A stretch of DNA of 64,000 nucleotides, taken from positions 62,001 to 126,000 of the forward strand of contig CANLMQ010000003.1 in assembly GCA_947492175.1 (NCBI GenBank). Reading direction: 5' to 3'. Of this stretch, positions 17,098 to 25,122 are shown one piece after another. The first letter of the stretch is position 1, and the number at the start of each line of letters is the position of its first letter. The stretch comes from an uncultured Draconibacterium sp. (GTDB taxonomy: Bacteria; Bacteroidota; Bacteroidia; Bacteroidales; Prolixibacteraceae). The notes below the pieces were generated by a model. It saw only the letters and a program-made list of their open reading frames with translations. It searched no databases and was not told the DNA's origin. The translations under genes and the position numbers were made by a program.

Positions 17098-17436
17098 ATG
17101 AGAGATAATAACAACGTATTTTTTAATACCCGCGAGTACGTTTGGGAGAAAGTTGGAACTGGCATAAAAAGGCAAATTACCGGTTATAATAATGATATAA
17201 TGATGGTACTTGTAAAATTCGAAGAGGGGGCTGTTGGGGCGGCACACAGTCATCCACATTCTCAGTCGACTTACGTGGAGAGTGGCGAATTTGAAGTACA
17301 AATAGGAGATAAAACACAACACCTAAAAAAGGGAGATTGTTTTTTTGCACCGCCAAACATAGTTCATGGAGTGGTGTGTTTGTCAGCAGGAGTACTGGTT
17401 GACGTTTTCAATCCGGCGCGGGAGGATTTCCTCTAA
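17098..17436 (+). CDS. kdgF: KdgF-like cupin for unsaturated uronates
   Basis: A 112-residue single-domain cupin. The motif H-S-H-P-H-S-Q-S-T-Y-V-E-S-G-E-F (about 45-60) and the second motif G-D-C-F-F-A-P-P-N-I-V-H-G (about 78-90) supply the metal-binding histidines and glutamate. This pattern matches KdgF, which speeds linearisation of 4,5-unsaturated uronic acid monomers released by lyases and unsaturated glucuronidases. It has no signal peptide, so is cytoplasmic, unlike its exported neighbours. Its place between two sulfatases suggests the target glycan contains uronic acid; the GH88 gene at 48 kb would produce its substrate. Cupin identity is firm; KdgF role is likely. Confidence 0.85.
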   Translation: MRDNNNVFFNTREYVWEKVGTGIKRQITGYNNDIMMVLVKFEEGAVGAAHSHPHSQSTYVESGEFEVQIGDKTQHLKKGDCFFAPPNIVHGVVCLSAGVLVDVFNPAREDFL

Positions 17437-17473
17437 AGCATAATTTTAAGAAACTATCAAAAGAATATAAATT

Positions 17474-19063
17474 ATGAAACTGAATTTAACTTTACTAGTA
17501 ACTGTTTTAATTATAACAGTTACGCTGTTTTCCTGCCAAACAAAAGTTGAAAAGTCTGAAAAGAAGAAACCCAACGTGCTTTTTATTTTGGTGGATGATT
17601 ATGGCTACACTGATTGCAGTATAATGGGGAGTAAATTTTACGAAACGCCCAATGTTGATCGTATTGCCCGCGAGGGGATGATTTTTACCGACGGGTATGC
17701 AACTTGCCAGGTGTGTAGTCCGTCGCGTGCCAGTATTATGAGTGGTAAATTTCCGGCACGTCATGGAATTACCGACTGGATTGGAGCCCCAACAGGAGAA
17801 GCCTGGAGCAAAATGGGACGTGCTACACAGTTGCTTCCTCCCGAATATGTACACTCTCTTTCGCACGAATACATTACTTTGCCGGAAGCCATGAAAGAAG
17901 CAGGATATAAAACCTTTTTTGCCGGTAAATGGCATATTGGAGAGAAAGGATCGTGGCCCGAAGATCATGGATTTGATATTAATAAAGGGGGATGGGATGT
18001 TGGAAGTCCTATAGGAGGTTATTTTTCTCCCTGGAAAAATCCGAATTTGCCAAGTGGCCCCGATGGCGAAAACCTTTCAATGCGACTGGCAAAAGAAACT
18101 GTAGAGTTCATAAAAAACAACAAAGACACAGCCTTTTTTGCTTATCTCTCATTTTATGCGGTTCATGGACCAATCCAAACTACTCAGGAAAAATGGGCAA
18201 AATACCGCGAAAAAGCCGAAGCGATGGGAATTGCGGATAGCGGTTTCGAAATGGGGCATTTCCTGCCAATACGTCAAACGCAGGATAACCCGGTTTATGC
18301 TGGTTTGGTAGAAGCAATGGACGATGCTGTTGGTGTGGTTTTAGATGCTCTGGAAGAAATGGGACTGGATGAAAATACGATAATTTGTTTTACAGGCGAC
18401 AATGGAGGGGTAGCTGCCGGCGATGCATTTGCTACATCCAACAAGCCTCTTCGTGCCGGGAAAGGGTACCAGTTTGAAGGTGGTATTCGGGAGCCTTATT
18501 TTATAAAACTTCCCGGAATGAAAGGTGGTGAAAAATGTAGTACCCCGGTTACAGGTACCGATTTCTATCCTACAATTCTTGAACTTTGCGGGGCAGAACT
18601 AAAACCTCAGGAGCATACAGATGGAGTAAGTTTGGTGCCTCTTTTAAAAGGCGAAACAATTTCTGAACGACCACTGATATGGCACTATCCGCATTATGGA
18701 AATCAGGGAGGTGAACCATCGTCAATAATTCGAGATGGCGACTGGAAACTGATTCATTATTACGAAGATGGACGTGAAGAGTTGTATAACCTGAAAACTG
18801 ATTTGGAAGAAACTGCAAATCTTGCACCTGAGAACAGTGAACGGGTACAGCAGATGAGTGAAAAGCTGTTTAATATGCTTGACGAAATGGGCGCTCGTTA
18901 CCCGGAAAAAGATCCGACATGGACAGCAGAACGGGAAAAAGCGTACCTTCAAAATGTAATTGATAAACGCTGGCCGGCACTGGAAAAACAGCGCATGGAC
19001 TTTCTTTCAAAGGATTTCGACCCCGGCAATAACTGGTGGGGAAGTATGGTTGTGAAAGATTAG
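17474..19063 (+). CDS. S1-family sulfatase lipoprotein (3)
   Basis: Sulfatase with lipobox Cys21 (L-F-S-C), metal-binding Asp41-Asp42 (here V-D-D-Y-G-Y), and active-site Cys81 in C-S-P-S-R-A-S-I-M-S-G. Note M-S-G in place of the usual M-T-G. It carries G-K-W-H-I-G, F-Y-A-V-H-G-P and F-T-G-D-N-G-G, so belongs to a different S1 subfamily from the other two. A 45-residue charged C-terminal tail follows the core. It is the last gene of the cluster, 37 bp after the cupin, and is closed by a strong terminator. Substrate position is not readable from the sequence. Confidence 0.94.
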   Translation: MKLNLTLLVTVLIITVTLFSCQTKVEKSEKKKPNVLFILVDDYGYTDCSIMGSKFYETPNVDRIAREGMIFTDGYATCQVCSPSRASIMSGKFPARHGITDWIGAPTGEAWSKMGRATQLLPPEYVHSLSHEYITLPEAMKEAGYKTFFAGKWHIGEKGSWPEDHGFDINKGGWDVGSPIGGYFSPWKNPNLPSGPDGENLSMRLAKETVEFIKNNKDTAFFAYLSFYAVHGPIQTTQEKWAKYREKAEAMGIADSGFEMGHFLPIRQTQDNPVYAGLVEAMDDAVGVVLDALEEMGLDENTIICFTGDNGGVAAGDAFATSNKPLRAGKGYQFEGGIREPYFIKLPGMKGGEKCSTPVTGTDFYPTILELCGAELKPQEHTDGVSLVPLLKGETISERPLIWHYPHYGNQGGEPSSIIRDGDWKLIHYYEDGREELYNLKTDLEETANLAPENSERVQQMSEKLFNMLDEMGARYPEKDPTWTAEREKAYLQNVIDKRWPALEKQRMDFLSKDFDPGNNWWGSMVVKD

Positions 19064-19089
19064 AAAAGAGAATTTTACATATTATTTTA

Positions 19090-19138
19090 GGCATCCGGTT
19101 TTCTCTATATATTTCAGAAATCCGGATGCTTTTTTTTT
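19090..19138 (+). terminator. Terminator of the sulfatase/cupin operon
   Basis: GGCATCCGG pairs with CCGGATGC (eight pairs), with further TCT/AGA pairing above, followed by nine T. It begins 26 bases after the sulfatase 3 stop. Confidence 0.88.
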
Positions 19139-19147
19139 ACGTGTGTT

Positions 19148-19606
19148 TTAACCTGAATTAATAATTATTTGTTGAGAAATCTGCCTTTCTCCAACTGAAC
19201 CCGAAAAACAACCACCGCAATGTTTCAACGCATCCCGGTGGTTAATGCAAAAAGAGCTAAAAGTTTTATTAAACGAGGTTTTCTGTTGTTTTTTCTTTAG
19301 GGTATAATGATCATCTGGTAAAAGATGATCTATCTCTTCAATAAGATAGCCATTGTCTTTCGCCAGAGAACGGCTATCTGGCGGGGTAGAATAAGTATCT
19401 TGTAAAAGATAGTCGTCAGAAATCGTGTCAGAATGATTTTCTGATGGAAGATAATCTTTATCTGTTACAAGAGAAGGGTTGTCGCGCGAGGTAGAGCTAT
19501 TAACTTTAATAAGATAGCTTTTGTCGTTTAAAAGATGGGAATTATCGGGGCGAGTGAAATCATTCTTTAATGGAAGATGGCTTTCATCTTTTTTAGTCTG
19601 GCACAT
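19148..19606 (-). CDS. Possible heptapeptide-repeat small protein
   Basis: An open frame of 152 codons over the 21-bp array. After MCQT it reads as about 14 heptads with consensus x-x-D-N-S-[YH]-[LT], for example RPDNSHL, LNDKSYL, AKDNGYL and SRDNPSL. A 50-residue unrelated tail follows with three cysteines (D-A-L-K-H-C-G-G-C-F-S). Because 21 is a multiple of three, an open frame alone is weak evidence. However, position 5 serine is written AGC in some units and TCC in another, and position 3 aspartate both GAT and GAC, which hints at selection on the peptide. There is no signal peptide and no clear ribosome site. I recognise no family; it may be non-coding. Confidence 0.35.
   Translation of the reverse strand: MCQTKKDESHLPLKNDFTRPDNSHLLNDKSYLIKVNSSTSRDNPSLVTDKDYLPSENHSDTISDDYLLQDTYSTPPDSRSLAKDNGYLIEEIDHLLPDDHYTLKKKQQKTSFNKTFSSFCINHRDALKHCGGCFSGSVGERQISQQIIINSG
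19301..19594 (-). repeat. Array 1: 14 degenerate 21-bp tandem repeats
   Basis: Fourteen units of exactly 21 bp run without gaps; a fifteenth, degenerate one may follow. Many begin AAGAT on the plus strand and have a loose inverted TATCT or TCTT ten bases on, giving a dyad within units, as in AGATAATCTTTATCT. There are no spacers, so it is not a CRISPR. On the minus strand the register matches the heptad frame of array 2 at 35439. It lies between the sulfatase terminator and the sigma-factor gene. Confidence 0.9.
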
Positions 19607-19803
19607 AGAATTATGTCTGGGAACGATGGACCGTTAATCCTTCAATCACGTTTATGAAAGCCGAGGTATCGTCGTAAGCTGGTTTTAGTGTGGCATTGGC
19701 ATATTCTGTGTTGTGTTTTTTACCCTCTGATTGGGATTTGTATGTTATTTTACTATTTTAGTAACCAACACGAGCCTTCTATAGACAAGAAATTACCTGG
19801 ACG

Positions 19804-20415
19804 ATGCTTGATTCTAATAATGATTCTGAAATAGTACTTATAAAAGGATTGAATGAAGGAAAGCATTCAAGCTTTAAAGAACTATATGTTAAGTATAGTC
19901 CCCAATTGTATTGCTTTTCATACAACCTTTTAAAATCGAAAGATGCAGCTGAAGATATTGTTCAGGAAACTTTTATTAAAATCTGGAATAGAAGGTCAGT
20001 AATAAAAAATACAGGTTCATTCAAATCTTTGCTTAAAACCATTGCTTTAAATCTGATTCGTCATTCCTATAATAATTTGTCGAAGGAAAAAGATTTGAAA
20101 GACCAATTGCTTGTTCTGTTAACCCGGGATTCAGAAAAATTTACTCTTAACGATTCTTATGAAGATCTGCTTAAAAAGCTGGAAGAACTTATTGAGAAGA
20201 TGCCTGAAGAAAGAAAGTTGATATTTTGTAAGAAAAAACTGGAAGGAGAAAAAGCCAAAGACATTGCCCTGGAATTAAATATTTCAGTAAAAATGGTAGA
20301 GTATCACATCACTAAATCCATGAAATATTTAAGAGAAGAATTTAAAGCTTTGGGTATATCAGGCATCGTGCTGAATTTTATGTTATTCAACATAGACAAA
20401 AGACACAACTCTTAA
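19804..20415 (+). CDS. ECF RNA polymerase sigma factor (Bacteroidota SusCD-linked type)
   Basis: A sigma-70 family ECF factor of 203 residues. Region 2 is at about 20-90, with D-A-A-E-D-I-V-Q-E-T-F-I-K-I-W-N. Region 4 is at about 120-185, with the helix-turn-helix A-L-E-L-N-I-S-V-K-M-V-E-Y-H. It is followed by a FecR anti-sigma and an STN-domain SusC, the standard sugar-sensing relay: ligand at the outer-membrane receptor frees the sigma factor, which activates the susCD promoter. It is separated from the anti-sigma gene by 190 bp, longer than usual. The start codon in the sequence ACGATGCTTG is the only early one in frame. Confidence 0.94.
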   Translation: MLDSNNDSEIVLIKGLNEGKHSSFKELYVKYSPQLYCFSYNLLKSKDAAEDIVQETFIKIWNRRSVIKNTGSFKSLLKTIALNLIRHSYNNLSKEKDLKDQLLVLLTRDSEKFTLNDSYEDLLKKLEELIEKMPEERKLIFCKKKLEGEKAKDIALELNISVKMVEYHITKSMKYLREEFKALGISGIVLNFMLFNIDKRHNS

Positions 20416-20606
20416 TTGTCACTAAATCACTTAGTTATATTTTATTATTGAGTGCTGCAAAAAAAAAACAAAAAAATGTTAGGGATTTTATGCATTTTTT
20501 GATGTAGTAATTAGAAGCACGAATTGAATCTGTATCGCATATAGATTAGTTTAGTTAGAACGTAAAGAGGGAGATATACTATTCTTCCTCTTTTAATTCC
20601 GAGAAA

Positions 20607-21605
20607 ATGATTAACACGAATAAAAATAAAGTAATAAAAAGATATTTAAAGGGGAATTATTCAGTAAACGATCATTTACAGATGAAGAAGTGGTTTAGGG
20701 ATAATTCTGAATACAAGGAAATAGAACCTTTGCTGGAAGATACATGGGAGGCTTATAAGGGACGAAAATCAGAGCAGCCGGGACAGCATGTTTTTGAAAA
20801 AATTATCAGCAAAATATGGCTTGAAGAAGAGGATAAGAAAACAGGTAATAATCTGAGAAATATATTTATCAGAGTTGCTGCCGCTTTACTAATAGGTTTG
20901 GTAGCTGGATATTTTGTTTCGGGTTTAAAACAAACATCCTATGAACCTGTGTACTTTACAGCGCATGCTCCAAAAGGTTCTATTTCGGAAACGGTACTGC
21001 CTGATGGCAGTTTGGTTATTTTAAATGCAGGCTCCAGACTGGAGTATGCATTAGGGAAAAATAACCAGGTGAATGAGGTGCGTTTAAATGGAGAAGCATG
21101 GTTCGATATACATCATAATCCGGAACGGAAATTTGTTGTCAAAACATCGCATTATAATGTAAATGTAACAGGAACACAATTTAATGTAAAAGCTTACGAA
21201 AAGGACGAAAAAATTACAACAACACTGGAAAAAGGAAGCGTAGTAATTGAGTCGGGCGAAAAAATACTACTTGCTTATTCTCCAAGATTAAAACCTGGCG
21301 AACAATTTTCATTAAATAAAGAAAGCCAGAAAGGCATATTGAGCAAGGTAAACACAAAAATATATACAACCTGGAAAGACAATAAGTTGATTTTTATAAA
21401 TATGGATTTAGATGAGCTTTTTGTACTTCTGGAACGTAAGTTTGGGGTAGATATTGAGATTTTAAATTCTGAGATTCTTGATCTTCATTATACTGGAACA
21501 ATCAAAAACGAAACCATTCTGGAAATACTCGATTTGATTTCGTTGACACTTCCACTTAAGTATGAAATTATCGGACAAAAAATAATAATAACAAAAATCA
21601 AATAA
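20607..21605 (+). CDS. FecR-family anti-sigma factor
   Basis: Inner-membrane anti-sigma regulator of 332 residues. The cytoplasmic part (1-85) has the Y-L-K-G-N-Y-S and W-E-A-Y-K-G sigma-binding stretch. One transmembrane helix lies at about 92-108 (V-A-A-A-L-L-I-G-L-V-A-G-Y). The periplasmic FecR domain (about 120-220) shows A-P-K-G-S-I-S-E-T-V-L-P-D-G-S and G-E-A-W-F-D-I, and a DUF4974-like domain closes the protein (about 260-332). Its periplasmic end should contact the STN domain of the next protein. The order sigma, FecR, SusC, SusD is the textbook arrangement. Confidence 0.94.
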   Translation: MINTNKNKVIKRYLKGNYSVNDHLQMKKWFRDNSEYKEIEPLLEDTWEAYKGRKSEQPGQHVFEKIISKIWLEEEDKKTGNNLRNIFIRVAAALLIGLVAGYFVSGLKQTSYEPVYFTAHAPKGSISETVLPDGSLVILNAGSRLEYALGKNNQVNEVRLNGEAWFDIHHNPERKFVVKTSHYNVNVTGTQFNVKAYEKDEKITTTLEKGSVVIESGEKILLAYSPRLKPGEQFSLNKESQKGILSKVNTKIYTTWKDNKLIFINMDLDELFVLLERKFGVDIEILNSEILDLHYTGTIKNETILEILDLISLTLPLKYEIIGQKIIITKIK

Positions 21606-21643
21606 AATGCATATGAGAAAAACCTAACCGGATAATAAAAAAA

Positions 21644-21700
21644 GCCGGCGATGCTCCAACATCAACCGGCATTTGAGTTTAATAACGGTGCTCCAACACC
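21644..21700 (+). promoter_or_regulatory. Twin hairpins with identical CTCCAA loops in the susC leader
   Basis: Hairpin 1 (21644-21670) has stem GCCGG-C-GATG with CATC-AA-CCGGC and loop CTCCAA. Hairpin 2 (21687-21700) has stem GGTG with CACC and the same loop. They end 28 bases before the susC start codon and lie after the anti-sigma stop. A shared loop on two different stems suggests a specific RNA-binding partner. The CTCC of the loop resembles the anti-Shine-Dalgarno region of 16S rRNA. I recall similar sequences before other Bacteroidota susC genes but know no formal description. Confidence 0.65.
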
Positions 21701-21728
21701 ATAATTAATTACTAAAACAATCAAATTT

Positions 21729-24700
21729 ATGAAATTTTTTATGAATTGGCCCATTCCTCATTTCAGGATGGTACGAAAACTTATGATTATTATGAAACTA
21801 ACCTGGATATTACTACTGGCAGGAATGCTTCAGGTTTCTGCTTCAGTATATTCTCAGTCAGTCAAATTTTCATTTAATCTGAAAAACCAAAAGGTTATCG
21901 ATGTATTAAATGAAATTGAAACCAATAGTGAATTTCGTTTCTTCTATCAGAACGAACAGCTTGATTTGAACCGCAGAATAACCGTGCAAACCCAAAATGC
22001 AAGCGTAGAGAAAATCTTGACGGACATATTTGAGGGAACAGATATTTCCTATTCGATAAAAGAGGAAAAGTTGATTCTGTTAGTGAAGGAGAATAGAGTT
22101 AATTCGAATAAATCGGAAAGTCAACAGGATAAAAAAATTTCAGGGAAAGTTACCGACGAATCGGGGAGTCCCCTGCCCGGAGTTACCGTTATAGTTAAGG
22201 GTACCACGCAGGGGACGGTTACCGGTAATGATGGTAACTATTCGCTTTCTAATATTTCGAAAGATGCCACGTTAGTGTTTTCTTTTGTGGGGATGCGGAC
22301 GCAGGAGGTTGAGATTGGAAGCCAGACGAGTATAAATGTGAGATTGCAGGAAGAAACGATTGGAATTGAGGAGGTTGTGGCTATTGCATATGGTAGCCAG
22401 AAAAAAAGGGAGATTACAGGTGCAGTAAGTTCTGTAAACGCGGAAGATATGAAAGATATGCCTGTGATGAATGTTGGACAAAGGATGCAAGGTAAATTTG
22501 CTGGTGTTCAGGTATCTCAAACAAATGGAGAACCTGGGAGAGGGATATCATTTAGAATCAGAGGTCAAGCATCAATTAATGCTGGGAATAGCCCGTTAGT
22601 TGTTATTGACGGTTTTCCGACATTGACAGGAATTGAATCAATCTCACCAAATGAAATTGAATCAATTTCAGTCTTAAAAGATGCTTCGGCTACTTCACTT
22701 TATGGCTCAAGAGCAGCCAATGGAGTAATTCTGATTACAACAAAACAAGCAAAAAGTGGCCAAAGTGAGATTCAATTTAGTTCAAATGTTGGGCTTGATG
22801 TTGTTCCTCAAAGAGGTCGTCCGGATTTAATGAATGCAAAAGAGTTTGCACAATTTAAAAAGGAATATTATGAGGATGCGGCTAAGTATGAGGGATATAC
22901 AGGAGGCGTTCCCGAGCAATATCAAAATCCAGAACTGTATCAAAATGGGACTGATTGGTTTGATGTGCTTTTAAGGAATGCTTTGACGCAAAATTATAAT
23001 CTTTCCCTTAGTTCTGGAATATCTAAGTTTAAATCTGCTGTAAATTTGAACTATAACAAACAAGAAGGTGTTATTTTGAATACATATTCAGAACGTTTTA
23101 ATGCTAGGGCTAATAATATATATGATGCAAGCGAGAATTTAAGATTCGGATTGAATTTAGGAGTGATTTATCAAAAAAGTCAAATAACTCCTGGGTTAAG
23201 TAATGGAAGAAATATAATTGGTTCAGCATTTTTAATGGATCCATCATTAAAATATAAGAATGATGATGGAACTTATCCTATTTCTTTCCATGCTCCAGGG
23301 ATGTTTGCTAATCCAAATTATTATCTTGTCCTCACTCAAAGAATAAATCCTACAAAACAGTTAAATGTTCTATCAAATATTTTTGGGGAATATGAATTTA
23401 TTGAAGGCTTAAAATATAAAATAAGTGCAAGTACGGACTTGAGGAGTACTATAAACAGAACATTTGAACCTTCAACTGCAAGAGGAGGAATGTTTTCTGC
23501 ACCGCCACTTCCTCCTATTGGAAGTTATAACACAGGCAACCATCTTTCATGGCTATTGGATAATACACTAAGTTACTCTCAAACGTTTGGAATGCATAAT
23601 ATTGATTTATTGGCTGGTTATAATGCTCAAAAATCAACATATGAGAATAGTAGCATTAATGCTAGTCAATATCCAGATGACGAAATTGAGTGGATAAATG
23701 TTGCCACTACACGAGTAGGAAATGCAGGGACAAGTGCTTGGACAATGCTTTCGTACATTGGTCGGATAAACTATAATTTTGACAGTAAATATTTATTATC
23801 TGTTGCATTTCGAAGAGATGGAGCTTCCAGATTTGGTTCAAATGCCAAATGGGCTAATTTTCCTTCGGTTTCAGCAGGGTGGGTAATCTCTGATGAAGAT
23901 TTCATGGATAAATATTCAAATATTTCATGGTTAAAATTTAGAGCGAGTTATGGTATTACTGGTAATAATAATATTGGTAATTATAGTTATCTGGCAAATG
24001 TTGGTACTGTGAATTATGTTTTTAATGATGCAGTAGAACCAGGTAGGGCTCTGTCGAGCATGGGAAATGCTGATTTAACTTGGGAACAAACGAACCAATT
24101 TGACATTGGTTTTGACTTAGGTTTATTTAAAGATAGAATATATTTAATGTATGACTATTATTCAAAAAATACTGATGGTTTATTGTACGCTATTGATATT
24201 CCTACGCAATCTGGATTTTCAAATATTCAATCAAATATTGGACAATTTGATTTTTGGGGGCATGAAATTAGTTTGGAATCACATATTTTAACTGGAGAAT
24301 TTAAATGGAATGCAAATCTTAATATTTCTTTCGATCGAAATAAAGCTATAAAATTAGGAACAAATGATACACCTATTGGAGGATATGCAAATCAAGGAGA
24401 CGAAAATAGAACCATGGTTGGACAGCCATTAGGCTTATTTTGGGGATATGTATTCGATGGAGTTTATATGACTCAGGAAGAATTAGACTCACAACCCAAG
24501 CACTATTCTTCAATGATTGGGACTGCAAGAATGAAAGATGTTAGCGGCCCTGATGGTTTGCCGGATGGTATTATTGATATGAATGATATGACTGTTATTG
24601 GTGACCCAAATCCTGATTTTATATATGGTATTACAAATGAGTTTAGGTATAGAAATTTTGATGCAACCATTGTCTTTTCAGGTTCATATGGAAACGATGT

Positions 24701-25112
24701 TCTGAATCGGGTACTTGAATGGACTGAAAACATTGATGGTGTATTTAATATGACCAAAGAGATAGCAGAGCGGTGGCGCTCTCCTGAAAACCCGGGAAAT
24801 GGGAATATACCAAGAACCAGAAGTGGTACAACAGAATTGTTTCGTTACAATAATTCAAGATGGATTGAAGATGCTTCATATATTATGGCCAAAAACATAA
24901 CTTTAGGTTATACGCTGCCAATGAATGAAATTGAGCAAATAAAAAGTGCTCGTTTATTTATCAGTTTACAAAATGCCTTTTTTGTTTCAAAATATAGTGG
25001 CATGAATCCTGAAGTAAGTAGAAATGGATTGAGTGGTTTGCGACAAGGAGTTGATGAGACATTTTATCCTGTCCCAAGAACATATAGCATTGGGTTAAAT
25101 ATAAACTTATAA
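21729..25112 (+). CDS. susC: SusC/RagA-type TonB-dependent receptor with STN domain
   Basis: Outer-membrane receptor for oligosaccharide import, 1127 residues. The leader is long (about 1-45, ending Y-S-Q). An STN signalling domain follows (about 48-120, Q-K-V-I-D-V-L-N-E-I), then a CarboxypepD_reg-like Ig domain (about 138-215, S-G-K-V-T-D-E-S-G-S-P-L-P-G-V-T-V) and a plug (about 220-335, R-I-R-G-Q-A-S-I-N and L-Y-G-S-R-A-A-N-G-V). The rest is barrel, ending I-G-L-N-I-N-L. The STN domain ties it to the upstream FecR. Base composition changes within the gene: the N-terminal third is G+C-richer, while the barrel is very AT-rich, like susD. The first start was chosen because it gives the typical long leader; M19 or M22 are alternatives. 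Confidence 0.95.
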   Translation: MKFFMNWPIPHFRMVRKLMIIMKLTWILLLAGMLQVSASVYSQSVKFSFNLKNQKVIDVLNEIETNSEFRFFYQNEQLDLNRRITVQTQNASVEKILTDIFEGTDISYSIKEEKLILLVKENRVNSNKSESQQDKKISGKVTDESGSPLPGVTVIVKGTTQGTVTGNDGNYSLSNISKDATLVFSFVGMRTQEVEIGSQTSINVRLQEETIGIEEVVAIAYGSQKKREITGAVSSVNAEDMKDMPVMNVGQRMQGKFAGVQVSQTNGEPGRGISFRIRGQASINAGNSPLVVIDGFPTLTGIESISPNEIESISVLKDASATSLYGSRAANGVILITTKQAKSGQSEIQFSSNVGLDVVPQRGRPDLMNAKEFAQFKKEYYEDAAKYEGYTGGVPEQYQNPELYQNGTDWFDVLLRNALTQNYNLSLSSGISKFKSAVNLNYNKQEGVILNTYSERFNARANNIYDASENLRFGLNLGVIYQKSQITPGLSNGRNIIGSAFLMDPSLKYKNDDGTYPISFHAPGMFANPNYYLVLTQRINPTKQLNVLSNIFGEYEFIEGLKYKISASTDLRSTINRTFEPSTARGGMFSAPPLPPIGSYNTGNHLSWLLDNTLSYSQTFGMHNIDLLAGYNAQKSTYENSSINASQYPDDEIEWINVATTRVGNAGTSAWTMLSYIGRINYNFDSKYLLSVAFRRDGASRFGSNAKWANFPSVSAGWVISDEDFMDKYSNISWLKFRASYGITGNNNIGNYSYLANVGTVNYVFNDAVEPGRALSSMGNADLTWEQTNQFDIGFDLGLFKDRIYLMYDYYSKNTDGLLYAIDIPTQSGFSNIQSNIGQFDFWGHEISLESHILTGEFKWNANLNISFDRNKAIKLGTNDTPIGGYANQGDENRTMVGQPLGLFWGYVFDGVYMTQEELDSQPKHYSSMIGTARMKDVSGPDGLPDGIIDMNDMTVIGDPNPDFIYGITNEFRYRNFDATIVFSGSYGNDVLNRVLEWTENIDGVFNMTKEIAERWRSPENPGNGNIPRTRSGTTELFRYNNSRWIEDASYIMAKNITLGYTLPMNEIEQIKSARLFISLQNAFFVSKYSGMNPEVSRNGLSGLRQGVDETFYPVPRTYSIGLNINL

Positions 25113-25122
25113 TTGTCGAATT

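Noticed and set aside
19301..19594. CRISPR array
   Set aside because: Units are contiguous 21-mers with no spacers, each degenerate, and no cas genes lie nearby.
20416..20606. Small gene between sigma and anti-sigma
   Set aside because: Only AT-rich sequence with a short ACTAA/TTAGT dyad and poly-A; no frame of useful length.
22272..22520. Minus-strand frame at the G+C break in susC
   Set aside because: It is explained by composition of the Ig/plug border, and susC reads through without interruption.
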